From NCBI GenBank assembly GCA_017464805.1, contig JAFTYE010000002.1:1-64000 (forward strand): a stretch of 64,000 nt of DNA, given 5' to 3'. How positions within the stretch are numbered: the first letter of the stretch is position 1; every line of letters starts with the position of its first letter. Shown piece by piece: positions 42,075 through 50,420 of the stretch. The translations under genes and the position numbers were made by a program. The stretch is from Clostridia bacterium (GTDB taxonomy: Bacteria > Bacillota > Clostridia > Oscillospirales > CAG-272). The notes beneath the pieces are model-generated. The model ran no database searches and was not told the DNA's origin. It saw nothing but the letters and a program-made list of their open reading frames with translations.

Positions 42075-43628
42075 TCAGCCCAGCATATTGACGTACTGGT
42101 AGATCAGGTTGGAAAGCGAGCCCTGGATGTTCGCGCCGCCCTGAAGGATATCCTTACCCTTGGACCAATAGTCGTTGACGGTCATAGTGGGATCATCTAC
42201 CAGCGCGCGGAAGAAAGCATGCAGATGACCGTTACTCAAGGTCTGGTCGACCCACAGGTCTGCATGGTGGTAAACCACCAGGTCATATACACGACCTGCC
42301 ATGATCGTATCGATCATCTCCTCATCCTGCAGATTCCGGGTCGAGTTGGTCTTGAGCAGCGTGTCGTAGAACGCGGAGTTGACCATCTGGTTCGTTCTGG
42401 CTGCAAGCGCCTCAGTGACAACACCCACGATCGTGTAACGGGAAGGATCGATCATCAGCGGAATGGAGAGCACGTTGTAGTGGTCATCCGAGCCGGTCAG
42501 ATAGTCCTTCTGATCCTTGTTCAGCTTCGGATAAGGCAGAATGCCGTAGTCATCCTCCATAGAATGCAGCGTCGCGGTACGCAGAGCCTCCAGCTTCATG
42601 GTTACGAAATAGGCGTGGTTCTCCGTAAAGAACTTGTAGTCCGTATCGGTGTCGCCCTTACGAATCGCGCCCATACTGTTGCACAGATTCACAACGTCGG
42701 TTGCCGCGTTGGTCAACGTCTGGTTCACATTCCACAGCGTCGGCATGCTCTCGCCGTCGTTGACGATGCACAGGAAGCCGAGCGAGTGGATGAAGGCGTC
42801 AACGCCCGTGGCACCCTGGTACATAAAGCCGTAGGTGTCGGCTTCATCCTTCATGCCGTAGGTGCCCCCGTTGGGGTTATCCACGTACCGATCTTTCACC
42901 AGGTTATAAAGAACATCCAGCGTCCAATCACCCTTATCCACGATATCGTACATATCATGGTAGCCGAGGCTCTCGGCGAGCTGACCGGTGAGAACCATAT
43001 CGTAGTTATAAACGATCGCGTAGGCCATCTCCATGGAGGTGATGCACATATCCGAAATGGCTACGTACTGGTGACCCATAACAGTGCCGGCGTTGTTCAT
43101 CTTCTCCGGCCACCAATTTGCCTTGTTTACAAGGCTGTTCGCGGCGTAGGGGATGACGTAGCTGCCGTCCTCGTTCTGCAACCGCCAGTCCATGTAGTTC
43201 ATGCCCTTGACCAGCTTGCCCGACTGAAATGCCCACATGGAGATGAGGTCGAATTTGAAGCTGTTCTTCTGCAGAGCCAGCGAAACGTCCTCATAGTGGG
43301 TAGTCTGGTCGCTCTTACCCTGGCAAAGAGACTGCAGGGGCTTGATTTTGAAGTTGAAGCGCGTTTCGGTGTAGAGATTACGCTTATAGATCTCGGGGTC
43401 GATACCCTCCTGGCTGGTCGAGTCGGCATACACCTCGTAAACGTAGTCGTTACGCACCGAGATGGACAGCTCGTCTCCGCCGAAGTTGTATTGCTCCGTC
43501 GGGATGCTGTCGATCGGAGGCGGCTGGTCGATCAGCTCGTTACCGGGGTCAACGGGGCCACTGCCCGGGCAGGCGCACAAGACGAACACCATGCAACCAA
43601 GCAAAAAAAGCGAGAGAATTTTTTTCAT
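42075..43628 (-). CDS. Extracellular solute-binding lipoprotein, paralogue 3
   Basis: 517 residues, lipobox VLCAC (Cys20). Closest to paralogue 1 in the segment NLYTETRFNFKIKPLQSLCQGKSDQTTHYEDVSLALQKNSFKFD. It carries MYQGATGVDAFIHSLGFLCIVNDGESMPTLWNVNQTLTNAA and ends NLIYQYVNMLG. Its start is preceded by GAGGAG. The three genes form a tandem array on one strand, each with its own promoter, which points to gene duplication with retained separate control rather than an operon. Confidence 0.88.
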   Translation of the reverse strand: MKKILSLFLLGCMVFVLCACPGSGPVDPGNELIDQPPPIDSIPTEQYNFGGDELSISVRNDYVYEVYADSTSQEGIDPEIYKRNLYTETRFNFKIKPLQSLCQGKSDQTTHYEDVSLALQKNSFKFDLISMWAFQSGKLVKGMNYMDWRLQNEDGSYVIPYAANSLVNKANWWPEKMNNAGTVMGHQYVAISDMCITSMEMAYAIVYNYDMVLTGQLAESLGYHDMYDIVDKGDWTLDVLYNLVKDRYVDNPNGGTYGMKDEADTYGFMYQGATGVDAFIHSLGFLCIVNDGESMPTLWNVNQTLTNAATDVVNLCNSMGAIRKGDTDTDYKFFTENHAYFVTMKLEALRTATLHSMEDDYGILPYPKLNKDQKDYLTGSDDHYNVLSIPLMIDPSRYTIVGVVTEALAARTNQMVNSAFYDTLLKTNSTRNLQDEEMIDTIMAGRVYDLVVYHHADLWVDQTLSNGHLHAFFRALVDDPTMTVNDYWSKGKDILQGGANIQGSLSNLIYQYVNMLG

Positions 43629-43684
43629 GGTTCACTCCTCTGTAAAATGTTAAAAATGCGAAAATGCACTTTTGTACAGATTAT

Positions 43685-43713
43685 ATTTTACCACACTTTT
43701 CTCCGATTGTAAA
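43685..43713 (-). promoter_or_regulatory. Promoter of paralogue 3
   Basis: Minus strand TTTACA-N17-TAAAAT, close in sequence to the promoter of paralogue 1. Confidence 0.78.
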
Positions 43714-43772
43714 GAGGAAAAAGGACAAAAATAGAAAAATTCACAATTATTAGCCCTATAGAGTCGACCGCG

Positions 43773-46262
43773 TCAAGCCTTATCGGGGAGTTTGCCCCCC
43801 AGATCCGTGCCAAAGACGTTCTTGTAGTGCTCACCCTCGACCATTTCGGCATAATTGCCGCGCACGCGCGAGGGGTACGTATTGCCCGAAAGGTTCACAT
43901 TCATCGCGCCCGAAAGCAAAATCGCCTTGCCGTAGGACTCGTCGGTTTCGACCGCCACGCCGTCAAAGTCGTTGCCCTCGATCGTCACGTCACAGCCCGC
44001 CTGCACGTAAATGGCATAGGGGGACATTTTCAGGCAACGGTTCACGAATTTGTTGCCGCGGATGACGATGTTCTTATACAAGAGGAAGTCGGGGTCGATC
44101 GACTGACCGCCAAGGCCCATGATGTCGATCGGGATATGCTTGTAGATGCTGGTGTTGGGAGAATAGCTGGTGTGGTCGATGAGGTTGTTTTCCACGACCA
44201 GGTTCTCAGACACTCCACTCTCGCCCCAGAAGATCTCGTACACGATGGCCACGGCCACCTTGGCAATGTTGCGGAAAGTGCAGTTCCGGATCACGCCCTC
44301 GGATGCCTTAATAAGCAGGCCGCGCGAGCGCACGTTCTGCACCATCATGTTATCAAAGAGGAAGCAGTTGGAAGCAAGGGACATATTGTCCACCAGCACC
44401 TTGTGATCGGGGTGATGAGTATCGTCGGTGAGGTCAAAGCCGCGAAGCGCGTCAAAATTGATCTTCTTCGTGGGTACGGTCACGGAGTAACGCACAATCT
44501 CGGTCACGGGCACGTCAGGGTGTGTGGACATAACCGGGGTGTGGTCCACGGTGGCGGACAGGGTGGGCGTGTCGCAGACCAACTGACCCGCCGAGGTGTA
44601 GATGAACAGGCGGTCGCCCACGCGGAAGGGAGCACACAGGCCGCCGAAGGAGGTAGCCCGACGGCCGAACGAGAAGGCGGACATGTTGCCCTTATAGACC
44701 ACAGTGGTGGTGCCGTCGCCGTTATCGATCAGCTCGGACAGTCGTGCATGTGCGGCGTTCTGGTTGGTCCCGTCGTCACACATATTCTCGAAGATACAGG
44801 ACGTGATCTGCGAGCCCTTCGCACACTTGGAGGTGTGGGTGGCGTCGATGGAGCCGATGTGCGGCAGAGAGCCACGGTGCCGGCCGAGCTCGTCCACCGA
44901 GATCTCCAGCGACACGCCGTGCTTCTTCTCCAGCGCACGGTAGCGGTCGTATTCTTCCTTTTCAATGATCTCGCCCGTGCGGGTGGAGTCGTACACGCGC
45001 AGGTATTTGGTGCCCGTGACGTTGAAGGCCTCATGGTAAGCAAAGCCGCCCGCATAGCCGTACAGGGTCATATCGGTGAAGGAAATATTGCCGGAGTAGG
45101 TCACCTCGACGGTGGTGCGGCCGCCCGAAAGGCGGCAGGTCAGCACGTCGCCCGGCTCGACGGCCTTGTAGGTGTTCTCGGCTGCCTCGGCGGTCATGGT
45201 GCCGTCCTCATTCTTTTCAATGGTTTTCAGGCCGAAGTCGCCCTGCGCATAGAAGGTACCTGCCTTCTGGATGCCGATACCCATGACGTTCATGTAGGGC
45301 GAGCCGGAGCCTGCAAATTCCTGCCACATGCCCGCGCCCGAGACGAGAAGCAGGCGATTGTTTTCTTGCTTTTCCAGCACGTAGGCCTGACCGCAGGACT
45401 GTTGGGCGTAGCCGATTGTGATACCATAGAAGGCAAAACCCTCCACATGATTGAGGCGGAAGTGATGCTTGGCATAGTTCCCTTCCTCGGCAAACACCGC
45501 CTCGGCATACACGCCGTAGGCGTAGAGGACGGTATTCGAATGCTCCGCACCGAGGGAAAGGGTCTTGTTCACACGGTAAACGCCCGGACGAACAAAGACC
45601 TCCCTCTCGGCCGCGGCCTGCTTTTCGATGTAATCGTAGATGGGAAGCGCGCCGTCTGTGTCGCGCACAGTGTCCTGACGCTCCATGCCCACGAACAGCT
45701 CACGGTTGACATGGGGCAGGATCTTTTCGTTTGCACCGCAGGGGATGCGCTCGTTCACGTCGGTGACGGTATCGCCGTTTAGGTTGTCGCATCCGAGAAG
45801 CGAAACGGCCTCCGGCTCAACGGTGTTGCCGTCCGCGAGCAAATAGTTGACCGCCACAGCAGAAAGATCGTCCTTGATCTCATTGTGGCAAACATATACG
45901 TTCTTGCTCTCTCTGATCGCAACCGATGCAAGGGTGCTGCGAAGGACGGAGACATTGTACACATTGTAAAGGGAAAGCGCGCCCGTGACCGTGCATTTGG
46001 CCAGCATGATGTTTTTGGCTCCGTCAAGAGCCACATCCCCCGTGAACGTGCAGTCACGAAGCTCCACCCCCTCGGCCGCACAAGCAAGATTGTTGCCCAC
46101 GCGACAGGAAAGGACCAAAACATCCTTTGCCTCCTCCGTCAGAACCAGAGTGCCGTTTATTTGCAAATCCTTCAACGTAACGCCCGCAGCAGACACGGTC
46201 AGATTCTCTACCGTTCGACCCGAAAGGACACTGAAGTTTTCCTTGATCAACTCGTTATTCAT
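43773..46262 (-). CDS. Right-handed parallel beta-helix protein
   Basis: 829 residues. From residue 1 it is made of short repeating strands (VTLKDLQINGTLVLTEEAKDVLVLSCRV..., LVVENNLIDHTSYS..., LLYKNIVIRGNKFVNRCL...), a pectate-lyase-like fold. No signal peptide, so cytoplasmic. It is the full-length paralogue of the protein entering at position 1: shared NGDTVTDVN, FVGMER, SGGFAYHE-like, FENMCDDGTNQ, VSLASN/VDNMS. The start MNNELIKEN follows AAGGAGA; an upstream ATG 15 codons earlier is rejected. Likely a glycan-active enzyme, perhaps related to GH110 or a lyase, but I cannot name a family. Confidence 0.8.
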   Translation of the reverse strand: MNNELIKENFSVLSGRTVENLTVSAAGVTLKDLQINGTLVLTEEAKDVLVLSCRVGNNLACAAEGVELRDCTFTGDVALDGAKNIMLAKCTVTGALSLYNVYNVSVLRSTLASVAIRESKNVYVCHNEIKDDLSAVAVNYLLADGNTVEPEAVSLLGCDNLNGDTVTDVNERIPCGANEKILPHVNRELFVGMERQDTVRDTDGALPIYDYIEKQAAAEREVFVRPGVYRVNKTLSLGAEHSNTVLYAYGVYAEAVFAEEGNYAKHHFRLNHVEGFAFYGITIGYAQQSCGQAYVLEKQENNRLLLVSGAGMWQEFAGSGSPYMNVMGIGIQKAGTFYAQGDFGLKTIEKNEDGTMTAEAAENTYKAVEPGDVLTCRLSGGRTTVEVTYSGNISFTDMTLYGYAGGFAYHEAFNVTGTKYLRVYDSTRTGEIIEKEEYDRYRALEKKHGVSLEISVDELGRHRGSLPHIGSIDATHTSKCAKGSQITSCIFENMCDDGTNQNAAHARLSELIDNGDGTTTVVYKGNMSAFSFGRRATSFGGLCAPFRVGDRLFIYTSAGQLVCDTPTLSATVDHTPVMSTHPDVPVTEIVRYSVTVPTKKINFDALRGFDLTDDTHHPDHKVLVDNMSLASNCFLFDNMMVQNVRSRGLLIKASEGVIRNCTFRNIAKVAVAIVYEIFWGESGVSENLVVENNLIDHTSYSPNTSIYKHIPIDIMGLGGQSIDPDFLLYKNIVIRGNKFVNRCLKMSPYAIYVQAGCDVTIEGNDFDGVAVETDESYGKAILLSGAMNVNLSGNTYPSRVRGNYAEMVEGEHYKNVFGTDLGGKLPDKA

Positions 46263-46315
46263 AGCCGTTTCTCCTTCGCCTGTTAGGTTTTTTGCAAAAT
46301 ATTGCAATCGTCTTT

Positions 46316-46344
46316 ATTATAAAGGAACAGTTCACTTTTGTAAA
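46316..46344 (-). promoter_or_regulatory. Promoter of the beta-helix gene
   Basis: Minus strand TTTACA-N17-TATAAT, divergent from the GH78 promoter. The 46345-46440 interval holds nothing else I can identify. Confidence 0.85.
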
Positions 46345-46444
46345 CCCTTTTCGGAAAATCGAAAAAAATACGGCGAATTGCCCAAGTCTTGCACGCTATT
46401 TTTGTGCAATCCGCCCATGCTTTCCGAATTTTCGAAAAACCCCT

Positions 46445-46473
46445 TTACTTTTGCCGCCGTTTTTTATATAATA
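46445..46473 (+). promoter_or_regulatory. Promoter of the GH78-GH110 operon
   Basis: TTTACT-N17-TATAAT, 58 nt before the GH78 ATG. Confidence 0.75.
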
Positions 46474-46531
46474 GAGGTAGCCAAAACGGGCTAATCATCA
46501 TGTCGCGCAAGCGGCAAAAGCGAGGATTTTT

Positions 46532-48694
46532 ATGCGATCATCTACCTATACCTTCCGCCGTGCCGTTCCCGTCTGGGAGGCCGGAACCGAAACGAAAATG
46601 AACCGCCATCTCTGCTTTACCACCGTCCTGTCCCCCGACCTGAACAACCCCGTTCTGTCGCTCGCAGGCTCCTGCTCCTTCGTGGTCAGCATCAACGGTC
46701 AGTTCATCGCCCACGGTCCCGCGCGTTGCGCCCACGGCTACTACCGCGTGGACCAGATCGCGCTGACCAAATACCTCACCGCAGGAGAGAACGTCCTCTC
46801 CATCCGCGTGGCGGGCTACTACGCGCGCTCCTTTGCCTACCTGCGTCAGCCCTCTTTTCTGTGTGCGGAGCTGACGGACGGCGACCGCGTGGTCGCATAT
46901 ACCGACGTGGGCGAGGGTGGCTTTGACGCGTTCCTTGTCAAGGAGCGCATCGAAAAGGTTCAGCGTTATTCCTACCAGCGTCCCTTTGTGGAGCATTACC
47001 GCCTCGGCAAGGGTGCCTTCTCCTACGAGTACGGCAAGGGTGGCGAAGGCGTGGAGCTCGCCCGCGCCGAGGATAAGAGCTTCCTTGTCCGCACCCAACC
47101 CTACGGCGACTATCCCGTGGTGATCCCCAAGGGCGAGATCGCGGAGGGAACGGTTTCCTTCTCGGATAAGGAGGAATACTTCACCGACCGCGCCATCACC
47201 ATGCCCTCCAAGGGCATGCTGGACGGCTTCCCCGAGGATGAATTGGAGATTAAGAGCTGGATCGAGGTCGGCCGCATGGACTTTTCCCGCACCGCATCCT
47301 TCTTCTGCCGTCCCGCGCAATCGATCGAGCTGGTGCCGAACAGCTATGCGGACGTGGACCTTGGTTGTAACTACACAGGCATTCTGGATTTTGACGTGGA
47401 AACGACCGCGGGATGCGAGCTGTACATCCTCTTTGAAGAATTTTTCGACGAAAACGGCGAATTTATCCGCTTCCGCATTGACACCAGCAACATCCTCTAC
47501 TACAAGCTGGAGTCGGGCAAGTACCACATCCACACCACCGAGCCCTATTCCATGCGCTCGCTTCGTATCGTGGCCTGCGGCGGCTCCGCCATCGTGAAGC
47601 GGCTGAAAATGTTCAAGGTCGGCTATCCCGCCCGCCTGATCACCGCCCGCCTAACCACGGGCGATGAGCGGTATGTCAAGCTGTTTGAGGCCGCCAAGGA
47701 GACCTTTGTGGCCAATGCGGCGGACATTTACATGGACTGCCCCTCGCGCGAGCGCGCGGGCTGGCTGTGCGACAGCTTCTTTACGGGTCGCGTGGAAAAG
47801 ACCCTGACGGGCGCGTCCCGCGTGGAGCGCGCGTTCCTTGAAAACTTCCTGCTCCCCGAGAGTTTCCCCGCCCCGACCCCGAAGGGCATGCTGCCCATGT
47901 GCTACCCCGCCGACTTCTCGCAGGGCAACCACTACATCCCGAACTGGGCAATGTTCTTTGTCCTGGAGCTGGAGGAGTATCTCGAGCGAACGGGCGACCG
48001 CGCCATGATCGACGACGCGCGGCCACGCATGGAGGAGCTGCTTGCCTGGTTCCGTCAATATGAAAACGCAGACGGCCTTCTCGAAAAGCTACCCGGCTGG
48101 GTGTTTGTCGAGTGGTCGCATGCCAACGATCTCGTACAGGATATCAATTTCCCCACCAACATGATGTACGCGATGACCAAGGACGCACTGGCCCGCCTGT
48201 ACGGTAAGGACGAGCTGGCACGCGAGGCCTCCGCCCTGCGCGACACCATCCGCCGCCTCTCTTACACAAAGAGCGGCTTCTTCTGCGACAATATGGTCTA
48301 TCGGGACGGGAAGCCCGTGCTTTCGGGCGAGTACACCGAAGCCTGCCAATACTACGCCTTCTTCTCGGGCGTGGCCACCCCCGCCTCCTACCCCGCCCTG
48401 TGGATCCGCCTACGGGACGAGTTCGGCTTTGACCGCCGAAAAACGGGCGCGTACCCCGAGGTAGCACCCGCCAACGCCTTTATCGGCAACTATCTGCGTA
48501 TGGAACTGCTGATGCGCGCAGGCGAGGTGGACAAAACGATGTCCGACATTCTCGACTACTTCACCTACATGGCCGACAAGACGGGTACCCTGTGGGAGCA
48601 CGTATCCACCCAGGCAAGCTGCAACCACGGCTTCGCCTCCCACATCCTGGTATGGATGGAAAAGGCGGGCTATCTTGTCCGCGATGAGGAGTAA
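46532..48694 (+). CDS. GH78-like alpha-L-rhamnosidase, six-hairpin glycosidase
   Basis: 720 residues, no signal peptide, so cytoplasmic. N-terminal beta-sandwich domain with the carbohydrate-binding-like VSINGQFIAHGPARCAHGYYRVDQIALTKYLTAGENVLSIRVAGYY, a second sandwich, then an (alpha/alpha)6 barrel with DCPSRERAGWLCDS at about 401-414, the GH78 signature carrying catalytic acidic residues, and WVFVEWSHANDLVQDINFPTN. It would release terminal L-rhamnose from imported glycans. Shorter than many GH78 (usually 850-1000), missing extra N-terminal domains. GAGG precedes the ATG. First gene of a two-gene operon. Confidence 0.82.
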   Translation: MRSSTYTFRRAVPVWEAGTETKMNRHLCFTTVLSPDLNNPVLSLAGSCSFVVSINGQFIAHGPARCAHGYYRVDQIALTKYLTAGENVLSIRVAGYYARSFAYLRQPSFLCAELTDGDRVVAYTDVGEGGFDAFLVKERIEKVQRYSYQRPFVEHYRLGKGAFSYEYGKGGEGVELARAEDKSFLVRTQPYGDYPVVIPKGEIAEGTVSFSDKEEYFTDRAITMPSKGMLDGFPEDELEIKSWIEVGRMDFSRTASFFCRPAQSIELVPNSYADVDLGCNYTGILDFDVETTAGCELYILFEEFFDENGEFIRFRIDTSNILYYKLESGKYHIHTTEPYSMRSLRIVACGGSAIVKRLKMFKVGYPARLITARLTTGDERYVKLFEAAKETFVANAADIYMDCPSRERAGWLCDSFFTGRVEKTLTGASRVERAFLENFLLPESFPAPTPKGMLPMCYPADFSQGNHYIPNWAMFFVLELEEYLERTGDRAMIDDARPRMEELLAWFRQYENADGLLEKLPGWVFVEWSHANDLVQDINFPTNMMYAMTKDALARLYGKDELAREASALRDTIRRLSYTKSGFFCDNMVYRDGKPVLSGEYTEACQYYAFFSGVATPASYPALWIRLRDEFGFDRRKTGAYPEVAPANAFIGNYLRMELLMRAGEVDKTMSDILDYFTYMADKTGTLWEHVSTQASCNHGFASHILVWMEKAGYLVRDEE

Positions 48695-48697
48695 GAC

Positions 48698-50335
48698 ATG
48701 AAAAAAACGCTCTACTATAAGGATTTCTGCAAGACCGAGGATCACGGCTACAACCTGGCCCGCGCCATGCAGGCCTGCCGCCGCGAGGGGGCGGGCAGAC
48801 TGGTGCTGGAGCCGGGGCTGTACGAGATCCGTGCCGACCGCTGCGAGGAGCGGACGCTCTGCATTTCCAACCACGGACAGAACGGCCTCAAGCGAGTTGC
48901 CCTTCTGATCGAGGACATGCAGGACTTTGAGCTGGATCTCGGCGGCGCGACGTTGTGCGTGTTTGGCGAGATCACGCCCATCGTTGTTCGGAATAGCGAC
49001 CGGATCACGATCAAAAACGGCACGCTCCAAAATCCCGAAACCATGTTCATGCAGGCGCGCGTGGTCGCGCATGGTGAGAATTCTGTAGATCTCTCGCCCG
49101 AGTTCGGTGCAGAGCAGTTTACCGTCATGCGGCGGGAGCTGGTGATCCGCCATGCCTACTCCGCGATGCTGACCCACGTATCCACCAATATTGAATTCAA
49201 CGGCGAAAGTGGCGAAATGGAGCCCGGCACCTCGGACCATACCATGGGCCTTTGGTCGCACATGAACGTCGATCGTCTGGAAAACGGCAACTACCGTGTG
49301 TTTGGCGTCACACGCAAGCCCCCCATCGGCAACGTGCTGATCATCAACGCAAGCCGCCGCTTCGGCGCGGGCATCTTTTGCGAGAACAGCCGCGATATTC
49401 TGGTGCAGAATTTCACCGTTAACTCCTGCTTTGGCATGGGCTTTGTCGCGCAGATGTGCGAGAACATCCACCTCGACGGCTTCTCAACCCGCCGCGAGGG
49501 CGGCCGCCTGTACACCGCCAACGCTGACGCAACCCACTTCGTCAACTGCACGGGAGAGGTGCTGGTGGAAAACGGCGTGTTTGAGGGTCAGCTCGACGAT
49601 GCCCTGAACATTCACGGCATGTACACCCGCATCACGGGCCGCACAGGAAACGAGCTGTTTGTGAAGGAGATGCACAACGAGGCCAAGGGCATCCGCATCT
49701 TCCGCGCGGGCGACCGCATTCGAGCGCTCGACCCCGAATCGCTCATTCCCTACGCCGAAAAAACGATTGCCGAGGTCGAATATCTCAACCAGGACACCGT
49801 GCGCCTTGTGTTGACCGAGCCCTGCGAGGATATTGCGGTCGGTGACGATATCGAAAACATCTCCCGTTCCGCGAGCCTTGTGTTCCGCAAAAACGTGGTA
49901 CGCAACAACCGCGCGCGCGGCATGCTGCTCGCCTCGACCGCCCCAATGCTGATAGAGGACTGCTATTTCCACACGGGCGGCTGCTCCATCAAGTTTGAGT
50001 CGGACGGTGCCTATTGGTTTGAGTCGGGCGGCACCACGGACGTGACCATCCGCGGCTGTCACTTCGACCGCTGCAAGCACGCGGACAAATGGGGGGATGC
50101 GGTCATCGACATGGCACCCCGCCGCAAGGTGGTCGAGAATGCGTATTTCCACGGCACCGTGCGCGTGGTGGACAACACCTTCGATATGCTGATTGAGAAG
50201 GCCGTCAACTTCAACAACGTCGAGAGTGCCATCTTCGAGGGCAATACCGTTCACCCCGCAGAGGGACTCCCCACCGCGGTGGAGCTTTGCCACGTGAAGG
50301 AAGCCACCGTGCAGGATGGGATTGCCATCATCTAA
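48698..50335 (+). CDS. GH110-like alpha-1,3-galactosidase (beta-helix)
   Basis: 545 residues, no signal peptide. N-terminal DHGYNLARAMQACRREGAGRLVLEPGLYEI is the usual start of beta-helix glycosidases; the core holds NADATHFVNCTGEVLVENGVFEGQLDDALNIHGMYTRI, matching the GH110 motif around DDAxNxHG as I recall it; further strands continue to FNNVESAIFEGNTVH. GH110 enzymes remove alpha-1,3-linked galactose (blood-group B type or linear). Starts 4 nt after the GH78 stop with GAGGAG inside that gene's end, so translation is coupled. Other beta-helix families (GH28-like) are possible. Confidence 0.65.
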   Translation: MKKTLYYKDFCKTEDHGYNLARAMQACRREGAGRLVLEPGLYEIRADRCEERTLCISNHGQNGLKRVALLIEDMQDFELDLGGATLCVFGEITPIVVRNSDRITIKNGTLQNPETMFMQARVVAHGENSVDLSPEFGAEQFTVMRRELVIRHAYSAMLTHVSTNIEFNGESGEMEPGTSDHTMGLWSHMNVDRLENGNYRVFGVTRKPPIGNVLIINASRRFGAGIFCENSRDILVQNFTVNSCFGMGFVAQMCENIHLDGFSTRREGGRLYTANADATHFVNCTGEVLVENGVFEGQLDDALNIHGMYTRITGRTGNELFVKEMHNEAKGIRIFRAGDRIRALDPESLIPYAEKTIAEVEYLNQDTVRLVLTEPCEDIAVGDDIENISRSASLVFRKNVVRNNRARGMLLASTAPMLIEDCYFHTGGCSIKFESDGAYWFESGGTTDVTIRGCHFDRCKHADKWGDAVIDMAPRRKVVENAYFHGTVRVVDNTFDMLIEKAVNFNNVESAIFEGNTVHPAEGLPTAVELCHVKEATVQDGIAII

Positions 50336-50341
50336 AAAGAA

Positions 50342-50414
50342 AAGAAGAGCAAACGTGTAAGCGTTTGCTCTTCTTTATTTTGAATCGGCGGTGTGTCTGG
50401 GACACACCGCCGAT
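50342..50414. terminator. Two hairpins between convergent genes
   Basis: AAAGAAGAGCAAACG/CGTTTGCTCTTCTTT (50342-50377) ends the GH78-GH110 operon; ATCGGCGGTGTGTC/GACACACCGCCGAT (50385-50414) serves the minus-strand foldase gene. Confidence 0.9.
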
Positions 50415-50420
50415 CGTTTT

